DNA from: Microbacterium sp. BH-3-3-3
GTDB taxonomy: Bacteria; Actinomycetota; Actinomycetes; Actinomycetales; Microbacteriaceae
DNA: 64,000 nt
Direction of reading: 5' to 3'
NCBI RefSeq assembly: GCF_001792815.1
Contig: NZ_CP017674.1
Coordinates: forward strand, 3,100,001-3,164,000
The notes under the pieces are model-generated. The model saw only the letters and a list, made by a program, of their open reading frames with translations, was not told the DNA's origin and ran no database searches. The position numbers and the translations under genes are program-made. Below are positions 18,707-27,384 of this stretch, in pieces; the first letter of the stretch is position 1, and each line of letters opens with the position of its first letter.

Positions 18707-20954
18707 GCAACTGACGATCACTGGGGGTGCGTGTTTCGGATCGACGCCGCTCGTCCTCAAGGCGCTCCAGCGGGTCAACTTCTTCTTCGGTCCTAATGGC
18801 TCCGGGAAGACCACGATCAGTCGTGCGCTCGATGGCTCCCACGAAGCGACTGCGGGCTTCGTCTGGCACGACTCTGCACCTCTGGCGATCAAGGTCTACA
18901 ACCGTGACTTTGTGAGCATGGTGCTCCGCGAGTCGAGCCGCATTCCGGGTGTCTTCGTGATCGGCGACAAGAGCGCCGAAGCCGAGACCCGTCTCGAACA
19001 GATCGAGGGGGACACCGGCGAGCGGGCTCAAGCGGTCGATGCGCTCGGGCGCGCGAACAACAGCCTGACGCAAGCTCAGACGGCAGACTCCGACGCCAAT
19101 GCTGCGTTTCTGCAAACGGCATGGGACGCGTACAAGGCGTTCACCGACGCGAACCCTTCGCTCAAACCCGCCTTCACGGGGGCAGGAGGGATCGGCAACT
19201 CTAAGCAGACGCTTGTCGATCGGCTCTTGGCGCTCCCCGCCAAAGATGAGCCGGTTCCGGTGCTCGCCGACCTCACCTCAAACGCAGAAGCGGTGTTCTC
19301 AGGTGACAGCACCGTCGTGGGGAAGCTCGCCGCGCTTCCGGTGTTTGCGTTGCAAGATCACGAGGGCTACAAGCTGCTGGGCACCCGTGTCGTCGGGAGC
19401 GGAACAGTCACCCTCAGCGAACTCGTCGAGCAGTTGGGCAGTAGTGACTGGGTCGCCACGGGGCGTTCGTTCCTTCACGAGAGCAACGGGGTCTGCCCCT
19501 TCTGCCAGCAGACCGCTCCGGCCAACTTGGTTGCCGATCTCGCGATCATGTTCGACGACCACTACACTGCGCAACGAGCCGACATCGATGCGTTCAAAAC
19601 GGAATTCGACGCATGGCAGGCGCTGCTTGCCGCCGCGGCCGACGCGCCTTCCCTCGCATCCTCTGGGTTCATAGACAAGACAGCCTTCCAGACGGCTCGG
19701 CACAAGCTCGACAAGGTGATTGCGGCGAATGCCGCGCTACTCGCGAAGAAGATCGCTACTCCGTCCGAGGCGGTCGAGTTTGAGTCCGTCGAATCGGTGT
19801 TGAAGGCTGTCAACGACGTGATTGTCGTTGCAAACAACGGCATTGACGCTCATAACAAACTCGTGGGAAGTCCTCGAACGGAGCGCCCACTTCTTGTCGG
19901 CAGGTGCTGGCGCTATCTCGCCGAGGTCTCACTCGCAGGCACGGTCGCGACGTACGAGCGGAAGCAGGAGTCCCGCGACACCGGAATCAAGACTCTTCAA
20001 AGCAAAGTCACGGAGGCGACCGGCAAGATCGCGGCTCTTGACGATGAAGTTCGATTGCTCCAACGGTCGGTGGAGTCAACCCGCCCAGTGATCGAGCAGA
20101 TCAACGGCATCTTGGAGCGGAGCGGATTCACGTCGTTCAAGATCGTGGAGTCCACTTCGCTTCCAAACGGCTACATGCTGTCGCGTGGAGACGGAGAGGT
20201 AAAAGAACGGTCGCTGAGTGAGGGTGAGCGAACGTTCATCGCATTCCTCTACTACTTCCACTTGCTCGACGGACGAACCGAAGGCGCGGACGATGAACCC
20301 CGGACTCTCGCGGTCATCGATGATCCAATCTCCAGCCTCGACAGCGATGTGCTCTTCGTTGTGGGCACACTCGTGAGGCAACTCATTGGGCGCGCGGCGT
20401 CCGGTTCGGACCGGATCGAGCAAGTGCTCGTCCTGACCCACAACGTGTACTTCCACAAGGAGATCGCTCACCTGAGACAGGGTGAGAGCAGTGGCGGGCG
20501 CACGTTCTTCCTAATCCGGAAGCGACCGTCGACCCCGAGCACTGTTGAGTCGAGCCGTAAGAACCCTGTGGAGACGGAGTACGGACGACTCTGGGCGGAG
20601 GTGCGGCGAGCTATTGATGGTGAACAGATGAACATCATCGGTCTAGAGAACATCCTGCGTCGGATTCTTGAAAGCTACTTCCGCGTCATGGGCGGCGGCA
20701 TCTGGGACGACGAGATTACCCCCTTGCTCAACGCCGATGAGCGGCACATCTTCCAGGCGCTCTTCCGCTGGGTCAACGATGGATCGCACTCGGTGATCGA
20801 GGACGCTTACTACTCGCCGTCGCCCATAAGCCAAGACCTGTACTTGCAGGTCTTTGCGCGCGTTTTCGCTGTGACGAAACATGAGGCGCACTATCGGATG
20901 ATGCTCTACGGGAAGAAGAGCCTGGACGAGGAGGACGTGGCCGCCCTGGCTTGA
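18699..20954 (+). CDS. RloC-like AAA ATPase/anticodon nuclease
   Basis: The protein has 751 residues and starts at GTG 18699, inside the end of the restriction gene, so the two are translationally coupled. The ABC-type head shows Walker A GPNGSGKT (31-38), signature SLSEGERTF (from 505) and Walker B LAVIDDPISSLDSD (Asp541-Asp542). Between the head halves is coiled coil with CPFC at 266-269, a zinc-hook-like motif. The C-terminal part has Arg654, Glu658 (RRILE) and His697 in NDGSH, compatible with the Arg/Glu/His set of PrrC/RloC anticodon nucleases. In that family the nuclease cuts a tRNA anticodon when restriction is disturbed, which stops phage growth. Similarity to other AAA_13 proteins is possible, so the nuclease role is likely, not certain. 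Confidence 0.75.
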   Translation: MLEQLTITGGACFGSTPLVLKALQRVNFFFGPNGSGKTTISRALDGSHEATAGFVWHDSAPLAIKVYNRDFVSMVLRESSRIPGVFVIGDKSAEAETRLEQIEGDTGERAQAVDALGRANNSLTQAQTADSDANAAFLQTAWDAYKAFTDANPSLKPAFTGAGGIGNSKQTLVDRLLALPAKDEPVPVLADLTSNAEAVFSGDSTVVGKLAALPVFALQDHEGYKLLGTRVVGSGTVTLSELVEQLGSSDWVATGRSFLHESNGVCPFCQQTAPANLVADLAIMFDDHYTAQRADIDAFKTEFDAWQALLAAAADAPSLASSGFIDKTAFQTARHKLDKVIAANAALLAKKIATPSEAVEFESVESVLKAVNDVIVVANNGIDAHNKLVGSPRTERPLLVGRCWRYLAEVSLAGTVATYERKQESRDTGIKTLQSKVTEATGKIAALDDEVRLLQRSVESTRPVIEQINGILERSGFTSFKIVESTSLPNGYMLSRGDGEVKERSLSEGERTFIAFLYYFHLLDGRTEGADDEPRTLAVIDDPISSLDSDVLFVVGTLVRQLIGRAASGSDRIEQVLVLTHNVYFHKEIAHLRQGESSGGRTFFLIRKRPSTPSTVESSRKNPVETEYGRLWAEVRRAIDGEQMNIIGLENILRRILESYFRVMGGGIWDDEITPLLNADERHIFQALFRWVNDGSHSVIEDAYYSPSPISQDLYLQVFARVFAVTKHEAHYRMMLYGKKSLDEEDVAALA

Positions 20955-21082
20955 GTGAGGCGGTTTCTCTTTCGCGTATGCGTCAATCGATCGGGGCAAA
21001 AATCGAGAACGCTCCTTCATCTCGGCGTCATACGGACACCGTGCTCAGTTAGCCATTGACTATCTCGCAAATGTGTCCATAA

Positions 21083-21529
21083 TCAATCGGGTAGTTGCGC
21101 TCGTGGGACGCGACCGTGTGGATCCCGAAGGGCGACACCGGCCCGTCGAAGATGGGTTGCGATCGTCTGCGCATTGAAGCCCAGCTTCTCGCCAACGTTC
21201 GCTAGCGACAGCCCGGACAGGTAGAGCCGGCTGGCCGTTGCAACTTGCGCTTGCGTGATGACATGAACCTTCGGGCGCGCACCTCCGTGCGATTTGGCGA
21301 GATCGTTCATGGTCTGCCCCGCAAGGTAGGCCTCGAGGATTGCAGTCTGAACGTCGCCTGGCAGTTCCTTGGGCGGTCGCGGAGCCGTCCGTTGGATTGG
21401 CAGACGATCTATACGCTCAGCCCGTGCCTTTTCAATCAGAGAACGAAGTTGACAGGCTGTCTCTTTTGTATTCGAGTAAGCACCCAGGACGCCCACCGAG
21501 AAGACGGCCGATCGAACATGAGAAATCAT
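21083..21529 (-). CDS. Small helix-turn-helix protein, resolvase-C-terminus-like
   Basis: About 149 residues from ATG 21529; the true start is uncertain because the frame stays open to 21655. The sequence NTKETACQLRSLIEKARAERIDRLPIQ is followed by a first HTH (DVQTAILEAYLAGQTMNDLAKSHG) and a second (ATASRLYLSGLSLANVGEKLGFNAQTIATHLRRAGV) like the DNA-binding end of Hin-type resolvases. No resolvase catalytic domain is present. The junction SHGGARPKVHV between the two HTHs looks shortened, suggesting an in-frame deletion. Such orphan proteins sit near mobile elements. The start codon lies within the palindrome at 21503-21544, which suggests self-binding. Confidence 0.55.
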   Translation of the reverse strand: MISHVRSAVFSVGVLGAYSNTKETACQLRSLIEKARAERIDRLPIQRTAPRPPKELPGDVQTAILEAYLAGQTMNDLAKSHGGARPKVHVITQAQVATASRLYLSGLSLANVGEKLGFNAQTIATHLRRAGVALRDPHGRVPRAQLPD

Positions 21530-21551
21530 GTCCGATCGGCCGTTTTGTTTC
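21503..21551 (+). repeat. 17-bp inverted repeat with T-rich tail (terminator or operator)
   Basis: ACGGCCGATCGAACATG and CATGTCCGATCGGCCGT pair over 17 bases with one mismatch around the 6-base loop AGAAAT, followed on the + strand by TTTTGTTT. It could be a terminator at the island edge, or a binding site for the HTH protein whose start codon overlaps it. Confidence 0.6.
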
Positions 21552-21697
21552 TGTATGTGCCCTCGCCTGTAGAGGAGTTCGCTCGAATCGTGCGTCGGCT
21601 CGCTTCTTCGAGAGCTGCTGTTCGGCTGCGGTCGCGCGCGAAAACGCGCCCGCACCGCCGGCGCGACCTCTTCGCGGCGGCGGTGCGGGTTCTCGTC

Positions 21698-22123
21698 TCA
21701 GACGGTGAGAGCTTCGGCGACTTTCGCCGTGTCCACGAACTGTTCGAAACGCACGATCAGTCCACCGCGCACCACGAAGTGGTGAGCGACACGCACGTCG
21801 AGGTCTTTGCCCGTGGCCTTGTTGGTGGCGGTGTAACGAGCCAGCACGACGACGTTCTCACCGTCGACGACGTAGGTGTCGTCGTGGGCGGCCCAGCCGT
21901 CCCAGTCCCGGCCGAGGATCTCCATCACGTTCGAGGTGACGCCCTCGGGAGTGCGGTAGGTTCCGGCGAGCGGGAACCCCGCCATCTCGGTCCACTCGAC
22001 GTCGGGGGCCATCGTGGCGCGCAGCGCCGTGAGGTCGCCCGCCGCCGACGCGAGATACTGACGACGCACGACGTCGCGAGGCGCCGGCGAGGTGTCGAAA
22101 TCGGATTCGGTGTTCAGCCCCAT
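21698..22123 (-). CDS. SnoaL/NTF2-like protein
   Basis: The protein has 141 residues and the nuclear transport factor 2 fold: an N-terminal helix VVRRQYLASAAGDLTALRATMAPDVEW, then the beta-rich cone with WDGWAAHDDTYVVDGENVVVLARYTA and VRVAHHFVVRGGLIVRFEQFVDT. Members include small ketosteroid-isomerase-like enzymes and binding proteins. The substrate is not predictable. The start overlaps the end of the metallo-beta-lactamase-fold gene by 10 bases, so the two are one operon, probably controlled by the upstream MarR-type gene. It is the first ordinary chromosomal gene right of the island. Confidence 0.8.
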   Translation of the reverse strand: MGLNTESDFDTSPAPRDVVRRQYLASAAGDLTALRATMAPDVEWTEMAGFPLAGTYRTPEGVTSNVMEILGRDWDGWAAHDDTYVVDGENVVVLARYTATNKATGKDLDVRVAHHFVVRGGLIVRFEQFVDTAKVAEALTV

Positions 22124-22920
22124 GTCATTTCACCCTTCGCAACCTTCGGCCCGATCTGAGCCGCGATCAGCATGCCCGAGTCAGGGTAGTGCTCGACGAG
22201 CGCCGCGGTGACCGCCGCTCCGTCCGGAGACTGTGCGACGAGGCGTTCGAACGTCGCGAGGTAATCATGCGTGTACTCGATCGCGCTGATGTCGTTCGGC
22301 GTCTCGGGGAGCCGGTGGCCGGCGACGACGACCGCCGGATCGAGGGCCTTCATCTCGTCGAGGAGGGAGACCCAGGCGCTGCGGAGCTCAGGGGTGGCGG
22401 TGTCGGCTGTCCAGACGTGTTCCTGCTGGAACACCAGGACACCGCCGAGGATGGTGCGGCTCTCCGCATGCCACAGGTAGTGCCGGTCGGGAAGCAGGGC
22501 GGATCCTCCGCGCAGCTCGAGGCGCTGACCCTCGATGTCGATGCCATCGCCGGCGAGCGGAGTGATGGGCGTCAGACGCGTGGGGAGGTTCGCGCCGAGT
22601 GCCGCCCACGCGCCGAGCTTGCCCTCGAACGACGCCTGGATGTGCTCGATCACGATCGGGGTCGCGACCAGCTCGGCATTCGGGAAGGCGTCAGCGATGA
22701 TCTCCAGACCGAAGGAGAAGTCGGGGTCGGCGTGGCTGACGAACACCGTCGTGAGCTTCTTGCCGGAGTCGAGGATGGCGGCGACGAGGCGGTGGCCGTC
22801 CGCCAACGTGAATCCGGCATCGATCAGAACGGCTTCGGTCTCGCCCGTGACGAGCACAGCGGACTTGTTCTTCGACCCGACCGGGAAGTCCAGATCGAGT
22901 ACCTCGAAAGTGAGTGACAT
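22114..22920 (-). CDS. Metallo-beta-lactamase-fold hydrolase
   Basis: The protein has 268 residues from ATG 22920; a longer frame to 22974 runs into the promoter region. The fold is seen from VLVTGETEAVLIDAGFTLADGHRLV through VFVSHADPDFSFG, the position of the HxHxDH motif, to VVVAGHRLPE, a late metal-ligand His. The central motif reads HADPDF, so the second and last His are replaced and the metal site is unusual. It belongs to the group of such proteins paired with small NTF2-like proteins under MarR control in actinobacteria. Substrate is unknown; detoxification or quorum-signal-type hydrolysis is possible. Confidence 0.8.
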   Translation of the reverse strand: MSLTFEVLDLDFPVGSKNKSAVLVTGETEAVLIDAGFTLADGHRLVAAILDSGKKLTTVFVSHADPDFSFGLEIIADAFPNAELVATPIVIEHIQASFEGKLGAWAALGANLPTRLTPITPLAGDGIDIEGQRLELRGGSALLPDRHYLWHAESRTILGGVLVFQQEHVWTADTATPELRSAWVSLLDEMKALDPAVVVAGHRLPETPNDISAIEYTHDYLATFERLVAQSPDGAAVTAALVEHYPDSGMLIAAQIGPKVAKGEMTWG

Positions 22921-23002
22921 GGCAGCGAATGATCCTTCCTGAGGGAGGCCCGGAGGCATCCGGGTCGTGCACACGTGTGTGATGCACGATCAGGACAACA
23001 AA

Positions 23003-23018
23003 AGCTGACTGCTCAGCT
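23003..23018. promoter_or_regulatory. Palindrome, candidate MarR operator
   Basis: AGCTGA-CTGC-TCAGCT is a perfect 6+6 inverted repeat in the 127-base gap between the MarR-type gene and the hydrolase/NTF2 operon. A second palindrome, CACACGTGTG, lies at 22970-22979, nearer the hydrolase start. Spacing and place fit a MarR-family site, but binding is inferred. Confidence 0.5.
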
Positions 23019-23047
23019 ATTCCCGCACCCTCGGTCCGGATCCGACG

Positions 23048-23542
23048 TCACGGCATCGGAGGCAGAGCCCGCGCAGCGTTGACGCTGAGGGTGCGGAGGG
23101 AACGGGCGAAGATCGCCGCGTCGTCGGCGCTGAGGACGTCGACGATATACCGCTCGATGTTGCGGGTATGGATCGCGCTCGCTCGCAGCAAGAGGTCGCG
23201 TCCCGCGTCTGTCAGCGTGATCAGCTGCACGCGTGCGTCCGTCTCCGACGGGGTACGGGCGACGAGTCCTTGGTCCACCCCACGCTGGACGAGGCGGGTT
23301 GCGCCGCCGGAGGTCAGAACCCTGCCCTGTGCGATGTCACGCACCGGAAGACCGCCGTCCCCACTGCGCCCCACCATGAGCAGGAGTTCGAACAGGGTGT
23401 GGCTGAGACCCGTGTGGGATTCGAGATCGCGACCCAGGATGTACTCGAGTCGGTTCGCCGCACCTATCAGCCGGCCGAAGATCAGGATTCGCGGATCGTT
23501 GGCCGCTTCCTGCGGGGTGTGGAACATGTGGTCGGCGGTCAC
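23048..23542 (-). CDS. MarR-family transcriptional regulator
   Basis: The protein has 164 residues; GTG 23542 or ATG 23527 are both possible starts. The winged HTH is seen as LFELLLMVGRSGDGGLPVRDIAQGRVLTSGGATRLVQRGVDQGLVAR, followed by the wing DARVQLITLTDAGRDLL and a dimer helix. It is a cytoplasmic ligand-responsive repressor by family. It lies directly upstream of the hydrolase/NTF2 genes on the same strand, with palindromes between, so it probably controls them and perhaps itself. Confidence 0.88.
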   Translation of the reverse strand: MTADHMFHTPQEAANDPRILIFGRLIGAANRLEYILGRDLESHTGLSHTLFELLLMVGRSGDGGLPVRDIAQGRVLTSGGATRLVQRGVDQGLVARTPSETDARVQLITLTDAGRDLLLRASAIHTRNIERYIVDVLSADDAAIFARSLRTLSVNAARALPPMP

Positions 23543-23636
23543 CCCCTGATGATATGGCGGTCCCGCAATTCAGCGCCCTCCGACGCCCGTCGACCGGCCC
23601 TCGGACACGTGCGGCACCGGGTATCGCCGCGTCGGT

Positions 23637-25223
23637 TCACGCCCCCTGATACGTCCGCAGCTGTGCGAGCAGCGCCGGAGCGCCCGCGTCGAAACGACGT
23701 CCGCCCACCACGATGCCGATCGCGAACACGACGACTCCGAGCACGGGCCCGACCGCGAGGGCGATCCATCCGGCCACGGCCGAACCGCCGAACGCGGCGA
23801 TCAGCGCGGGGATCACGGCGGGCAATGACAGGACGGCGACGAGCACCCAGCACGCGAAGAACGTCAGGAACATCGCGAACGTCGACCCCGGCACGCGTTT
23901 GAACGGCGAATCGCCGGGCGCCGGCGTCGGGATGACGAGGAACGCCGAGCTCACGGCGCTCACCCCGAGCCCCACCAGGGTGAGGGCGAGAGAGGCGCCG
24001 AGCACCGCCGGGAGTAGGTCCCAGCGCGCGGCGATGCCGAGGGTGACGAGGTCGGCGAGGATGACCAGGGGAACGCTGACGGTCGCCGCGCCGAGCATGC
24101 GTCCGAGGCGGTCGTCGCGTCCGCGGATGCCGGTCTGCATGACCGTGGCGAAGGCGGTGCCGTCGTACGAGACATCGGTGTACGCGAGGATCCCGGCGAA
24201 GAAGCCCACGAGCAGCCCCGACAGGGCGAAGAACGCGGACGACAGGTTCCACTGCGAGTACAGCAGGATGAGCACCGGCGCGAACGGGATCAACAGCAGC
24301 TGCTTGATGTAGCGCATGTCCCGCGTCCACGACGTGAGCGAGCGCGCCCAGGTCGCGCCCACGGGACTCGAGGGCATGACCCCGAACCAGCCCAGCGAGC
24401 CCGAGCGACGGCGAGCCGCGGAGCGGGCCGGGGGAGCGACGACCGAGGCCGCCAGACTGCGGTTCCACAGCAGCCAGAGCACCGACAGCGTGGCGGCGGC
24501 GATGACGAACCTCACCACCGCGGGAAGCCACGCGCCGGCGGCGAGGTCGCCCGGTACGGCCCAGGCCGCACCGATCGGCGTCCACGCGACACCGTCGACG
24601 ATCGACTGCATCTGCACGCCCTGGTCGGTCGCCGCACGGACGCCGTTGAGGATGCCGACCAACAGGGGGCTGGCGAAGATGAGCACCGCGAAGCCGATGA
24701 GGCCGATGAGCTCGCGCGTGCGTCGTCCGCCGCCGAGGCCGCCCGCCAGGGCCGCCACCGCCCGCGAGGCGACCACGCAGATGAGCACGCCCAGCGGCAC
24801 GCAGACGAGCGCCGCGATCGCCGCGACGGGTTCGCGCAGCCACACGAGGAAGGTCAACAGGGCGCCGAGGCTCGTGGCGATCCCGGGAACGCCGGTGAGC
24901 CCGCCGGCGGTGATGGCCACCATCATCTGCCGCGTCGTCATGGGGAACGGCGCGAGCTTGGCGGGGTCGAGGGTGGTGTCGATCCCCGCGGCGAACACCG
25001 GGCCGATCACCCATCCGAGCGTCAGCACGGCGCCGCCGGCCGTGACCGCCGCCCGCGCGATGTCGAAATCGAGGGTGCCGATGAAGAAGAGGCCGACCCC
25101 GGCCAGCAGCAGCATCCAGAGGGCGCCGATGACACCGAAGATGAAGCCGACCAGCTGCATGGGGCTCCGCGTGAGGGTGTTGCCCAGCACGCGGAACCGG
25201 ATCCTCAGGACTGTCGCAACCAC
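23637..25223 (-). CDS. ABC transporter permease (ABC-2-like exporter)
   Basis: The protein has 528 residues with about 12 hydrophobic segments and no soluble domain, forming the membrane half of an exporter with the ATPase at 25205. The GTG at 25223 overlaps the last codons of the ATPase gene by 19 bases, showing translational coupling. The sequence is rich in Gly/Ala/Val membrane helices, for example LVGFIFGVIGALWMLLLAGVGLFFI near the N-terminus, and has a PFPMTTRQMMVAITAGGLTG cytoplasmic loop typical of actinobacterial permeases of this type. The substrate is unknown. Translation from start codons farther upstream would only re-read the ATPase region. Confidence 0.85.
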   Translation of the reverse strand: MVATVLRIRFRVLGNTLTRSPMQLVGFIFGVIGALWMLLLAGVGLFFIGTLDFDIARAAVTAGGAVLTLGWVIGPVFAAGIDTTLDPAKLAPFPMTTRQMMVAITAGGLTGVPGIATSLGALLTFLVWLREPVAAIAALVCVPLGVLICVVASRAVAALAGGLGGGRRTRELIGLIGFAVLIFASPLLVGILNGVRAATDQGVQMQSIVDGVAWTPIGAAWAVPGDLAAGAWLPAVVRFVIAAATLSVLWLLWNRSLAASVVAPPARSAARRRSGSLGWFGVMPSSPVGATWARSLTSWTRDMRYIKQLLLIPFAPVLILLYSQWNLSSAFFALSGLLVGFFAGILAYTDVSYDGTAFATVMQTGIRGRDDRLGRMLGAATVSVPLVILADLVTLGIAARWDLLPAVLGASLALTLVGLGVSAVSSAFLVIPTPAPGDSPFKRVPGSTFAMFLTFFACWVLVAVLSLPAVIPALIAAFGGSAVAGWIALAVGPVLGVVVFAIGIVVGGRRFDAGAPALLAQLRTYQGA

Positions 25224-26035
25224 TGGGGCCCCTCCGCGTGGTGGCGTCCGCCGACGAGGTCGACGAAGCGGTCCTGCAGGGTCGCGCCCGCGCGCACCTC
25301 GTCGACGGTTCCGGATGCCAGCAGCCGGCCCTGCGCGATGACGGCGACGTGGTCGCACATGCGCTGCACGAGGTCCATCGAGTGGCTCGACACGATGACC
25401 GTGCCGCCCGATGCGGTGTAGCCGCGCAGGATGTCCTCGATGTTCGCGGCCGAGACCGGGTCGACCGATTCGAAGGGCTCGTCGAGCACGAGCAGGCGGG
25501 GCGCGTGCACGAGGGCGCACGCGAGGGCCACCTTCTTGGTCATGCCGGCGGAGTAGTCGACGACGGGGGTGCCCGCCGCCTCGCCCAGGTCCATGATGCG
25601 CAGCAGATCGGCGGTGCGCGCGGCGACCTCGTCGCGCGCGAGGCCGAACATCATGCCCGTGTAGGTGACCAACTGCTCGCCGGTGAGGCGGTCGAACAGG
25701 CGGACGCCGTCGGCGAGGTTGCCGATGAGCTTCTTGGCCTCGACCGGCTGCGCCCAGACGTCGACGCCGTGGATGCGCGCGACGCCCGCATCGGGGCGCA
25801 GCAGACCCGTCGCCATCGACAGGGTCGTGGTCTTTCCCGCGCCGTTCGGGCCGACGAGGCCGTAGAACGACCCCGCGGGCACGGTGAGGTCGAGCCCCGC
25901 GACCGCCGTCTTCTCGCCGAACCGCTTCATCAAGCCGGTGAGCTCCATGGCGGGCAGTGAGTCGGTCGACGTCGGCGGTGCGACGGCGTCGGGGAGGGCG
26001 GACGGCGGCGGTACGTCACGGGGAATATCGGTCAC
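25205..26035 (-). CDS. ABC transporter ATP-binding protein (ABC-2-type)
   Basis: The protein has 276 residues. After a Pro-rich 30-residue leader come Walker A GPNGAGKTTT, the DGVRLFDRLTGEQLV segment, the signature YSAGMTKK (a variant of LSGGQ), Walker B LLVLDEPFESVDP, and H-loop IVSSHS. This is the drug/CcmA-like exporter ATPase group. It energises the permease encoded just downstream (overlap 19 bases). Substrate is unknown. A shorter start at the internal Met of SLPAMELTG is possible. Confidence 0.9.
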   Translation of the reverse strand: MTDIPRDVPPPSALPDAVAPPTSTDSLPAMELTGLMKRFGEKTAVAGLDLTVPAGSFYGLVGPNGAGKTTTLSMATGLLRPDAGVARIHGVDVWAQPVEAKKLIGNLADGVRLFDRLTGEQLVTYTGMMFGLARDEVAARTADLLRIMDLGEAAGTPVVDYSAGMTKKVALACALVHAPRLLVLDEPFESVDPVSAANIEDILRGYTASGGTVIVSSHSMDLVQRMCDHVAVIAQGRLLASGTVDEVRAGATLQDRFVDLVGGRHHAEGPQWLRQS

Positions 26036-26091
26036 CCTCCGAACCTATCGGCGGGCCCGGTCCGACCGCAGCAATCGGTTCGACCGTGCGT

Positions 26092-27384
26092 TCAGTAGCG
26101 GATCGCGTCGATCACCCGCACCCGCACCGCCACCAGCGCGGGCAGCAGCCCCGCGAGGGCCCCCACGGCGGTGGCGGCGATGAGGCCGGTGATCGCGGCA
26201 TCCACGGGGAACGGCGGGAAATCGCTGACCATGCCCTGTCCGATGAGATCGCGCATCGCGGGGGACTGCACGGCGATGATCGACACCGCGACCCCCACGG
26301 CGCCGGCGACCACGGTGGCGACGACGCTCTCCATCATGACCGCGAAGAACACGCGACCGGCCGTCGCACCGAAGCTGCGTCGGATGCCGATCTCGCGCAC
26401 GCGCTGCTTCACCGTCACGAGCGCGATGTTCACCAGACCCAGGGCGCCGAGCAGCAGCACGAGCACCGCGATGCCGATGACCACCATCTTGGTCACGAGG
26501 AACGGATCGTCACCGTACTGCGCCCAGTCCTGACGGTTGGCGTTGACCTCGACTCCCTCGCCGAGGGAGCCCGCGAGGTCGCGCTTGATGAGGGTCGTCA
26601 GCTGGTCGGCGAGCTCCGGGGGGATCCACATCTCGTACTGCGTCTGCGGGGCTCCGCCGCCGTACGGATCGACGGCGACGGCCGACGATCCGCGCTCCCC
26701 GGTCGCGGCGTCCTGCATCGCCTGCAGTTGCCCGGCGAGCATGAACATCGAGGGCTCCACCTCGTAGTCCGCCGCCGGGGTGACGCCGACGACGACGGCG
26801 GTCACCCCGCCCGCGGGGATCCCGGATGCGGCGTTCGGCACGCCTTGACCGCCTAGAGCCACGAGGGGGTGGCTCTCGAGGGGCGGGCGTCCCATGCGGT
26901 CCCAGAAGACCTCGTTGACGATGAGCTGCGGGGCCAGCTGAGCGGCATCCGCCGACGTGAACCACTCGCCCTCGAGCATGCGCACGCGGTGCATCTCGCC
27001 GTAGGGCTGATCAACAGCCTGCGTCGCGACCTGCGCGGCACCGGTCGAGAAGGGCACGAGCTGCTGGATGCTCTGCACGCGGCTGGCGTACGACACCTGG
27101 TAGCGGTCGACGACCTCCGACCAGGCGGCGTCCATCGCCGCCGCGTCGAGGGCGGACCCGTCGGTGCGATACGCCTGGACGTACAGGGTGGCCGGCCGGC
27201 CGCTCGAGCGCTCGCTGAGCTCTTCGTTGGCCTGCTGCACGATGGCGCCGAGGGCGACCACCGTGGTGAGGGAGCAGACGGCGACGGCGACGCCGATGAG
27301 CGACAGCAGCACGCGCGTGCGGTGCACCCGCACCTCTTGCCAGGCTTCGAGCAGGGCGCCCACGAGGGCGGTCAGCGCGCGCAT
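26092..27384 (-). CDS. MacB/FtsX-like ABC permease
   Basis: The protein has 430 residues. A first transmembrane helix (about 23-45, RTRVLLSLIGVAVAVCSLTTVVAL) precedes a large extracytoplasmic domain (about 60-300). Three further helices and the FtsX signature region follow, with VTKMVVIGIAVLVLLLGALGLVNIALVTVKQRVREIGIRRSFGAT. This is the layout of MacB-type mechanotransmission permeases. The ATG shares bases with the stop of the ATPase gene (TGATG at 27384). It works with that ATPase and with the adaptor at 28301 as an efflux or cell-envelope system. Confidence 0.9.
   Translation of the reverse strand: MRALTALVGALLEAWQEVRVHRTRVLLSLIGVAVAVCSLTTVVALGAIVQQANEELSERSSGRPATLYVQAYRTDGSALDAAAMDAAWSEVVDRYQVSYASRVQSIQQLVPFSTGAAQVATQAVDQPYGEMHRVRMLEGEWFTSADAAQLAPQLIVNEVFWDRMGRPPLESHPLVALGGQGVPNAASGIPAGGVTAVVVGVTPAADYEVEPSMFMLAGQLQAMQDAATGERGSSAVAVDPYGGGAPQTQYEMWIPPELADQLTTLIKRDLAGSLGEGVEVNANRQDWAQYGDDPFLVTKMVVIGIAVLVLLLGALGLVNIALVTVKQRVREIGIRRSFGATAGRVFFAVMMESVVATVVAGAVGVAVSIIAVQSPAMRDLIGQGMVSDFPPFPVDAAITGLIAATAVGALAGLLPALVAVRVRVIDAIRY

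Larger units (their letters stand above)
2392..21655. mobile_element. Genomic island at tRNA-Ala, with decayed mobility genes and a defence cargo
   Basis: The left edge is placed at the 3' end of tRNA-Ala, next to a serine recombinase. The right edge is approximate: the last clear accessory genes end at 20954 or 21529, and conserved-looking chromosomal genes resume at 21698. No direct repeat of the tRNA end was seen, which is expected if a serine recombinase with a very short crossover core made the insertion. Contents in order are recombinase, TraG/TraD-like ATPase, EcsC/TerB-like, GIY-YIG, two DUF3846 genes, a HTH gene, a tRNA remnant, a GHKL ATPase-nuclease, an unknown gene, a type ISP restriction enzyme, an RloC-like protein and a small HTH protein. 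No conjugation pilus genes are present. Confidence 0.7.

Noticed and set aside
2392..21655. Direct repeat of the tRNA-Ala 3' end as attR
   Set aside because: I scanned for the T-loop and acceptor sequence to the right and found none; the element probably uses a very short core.
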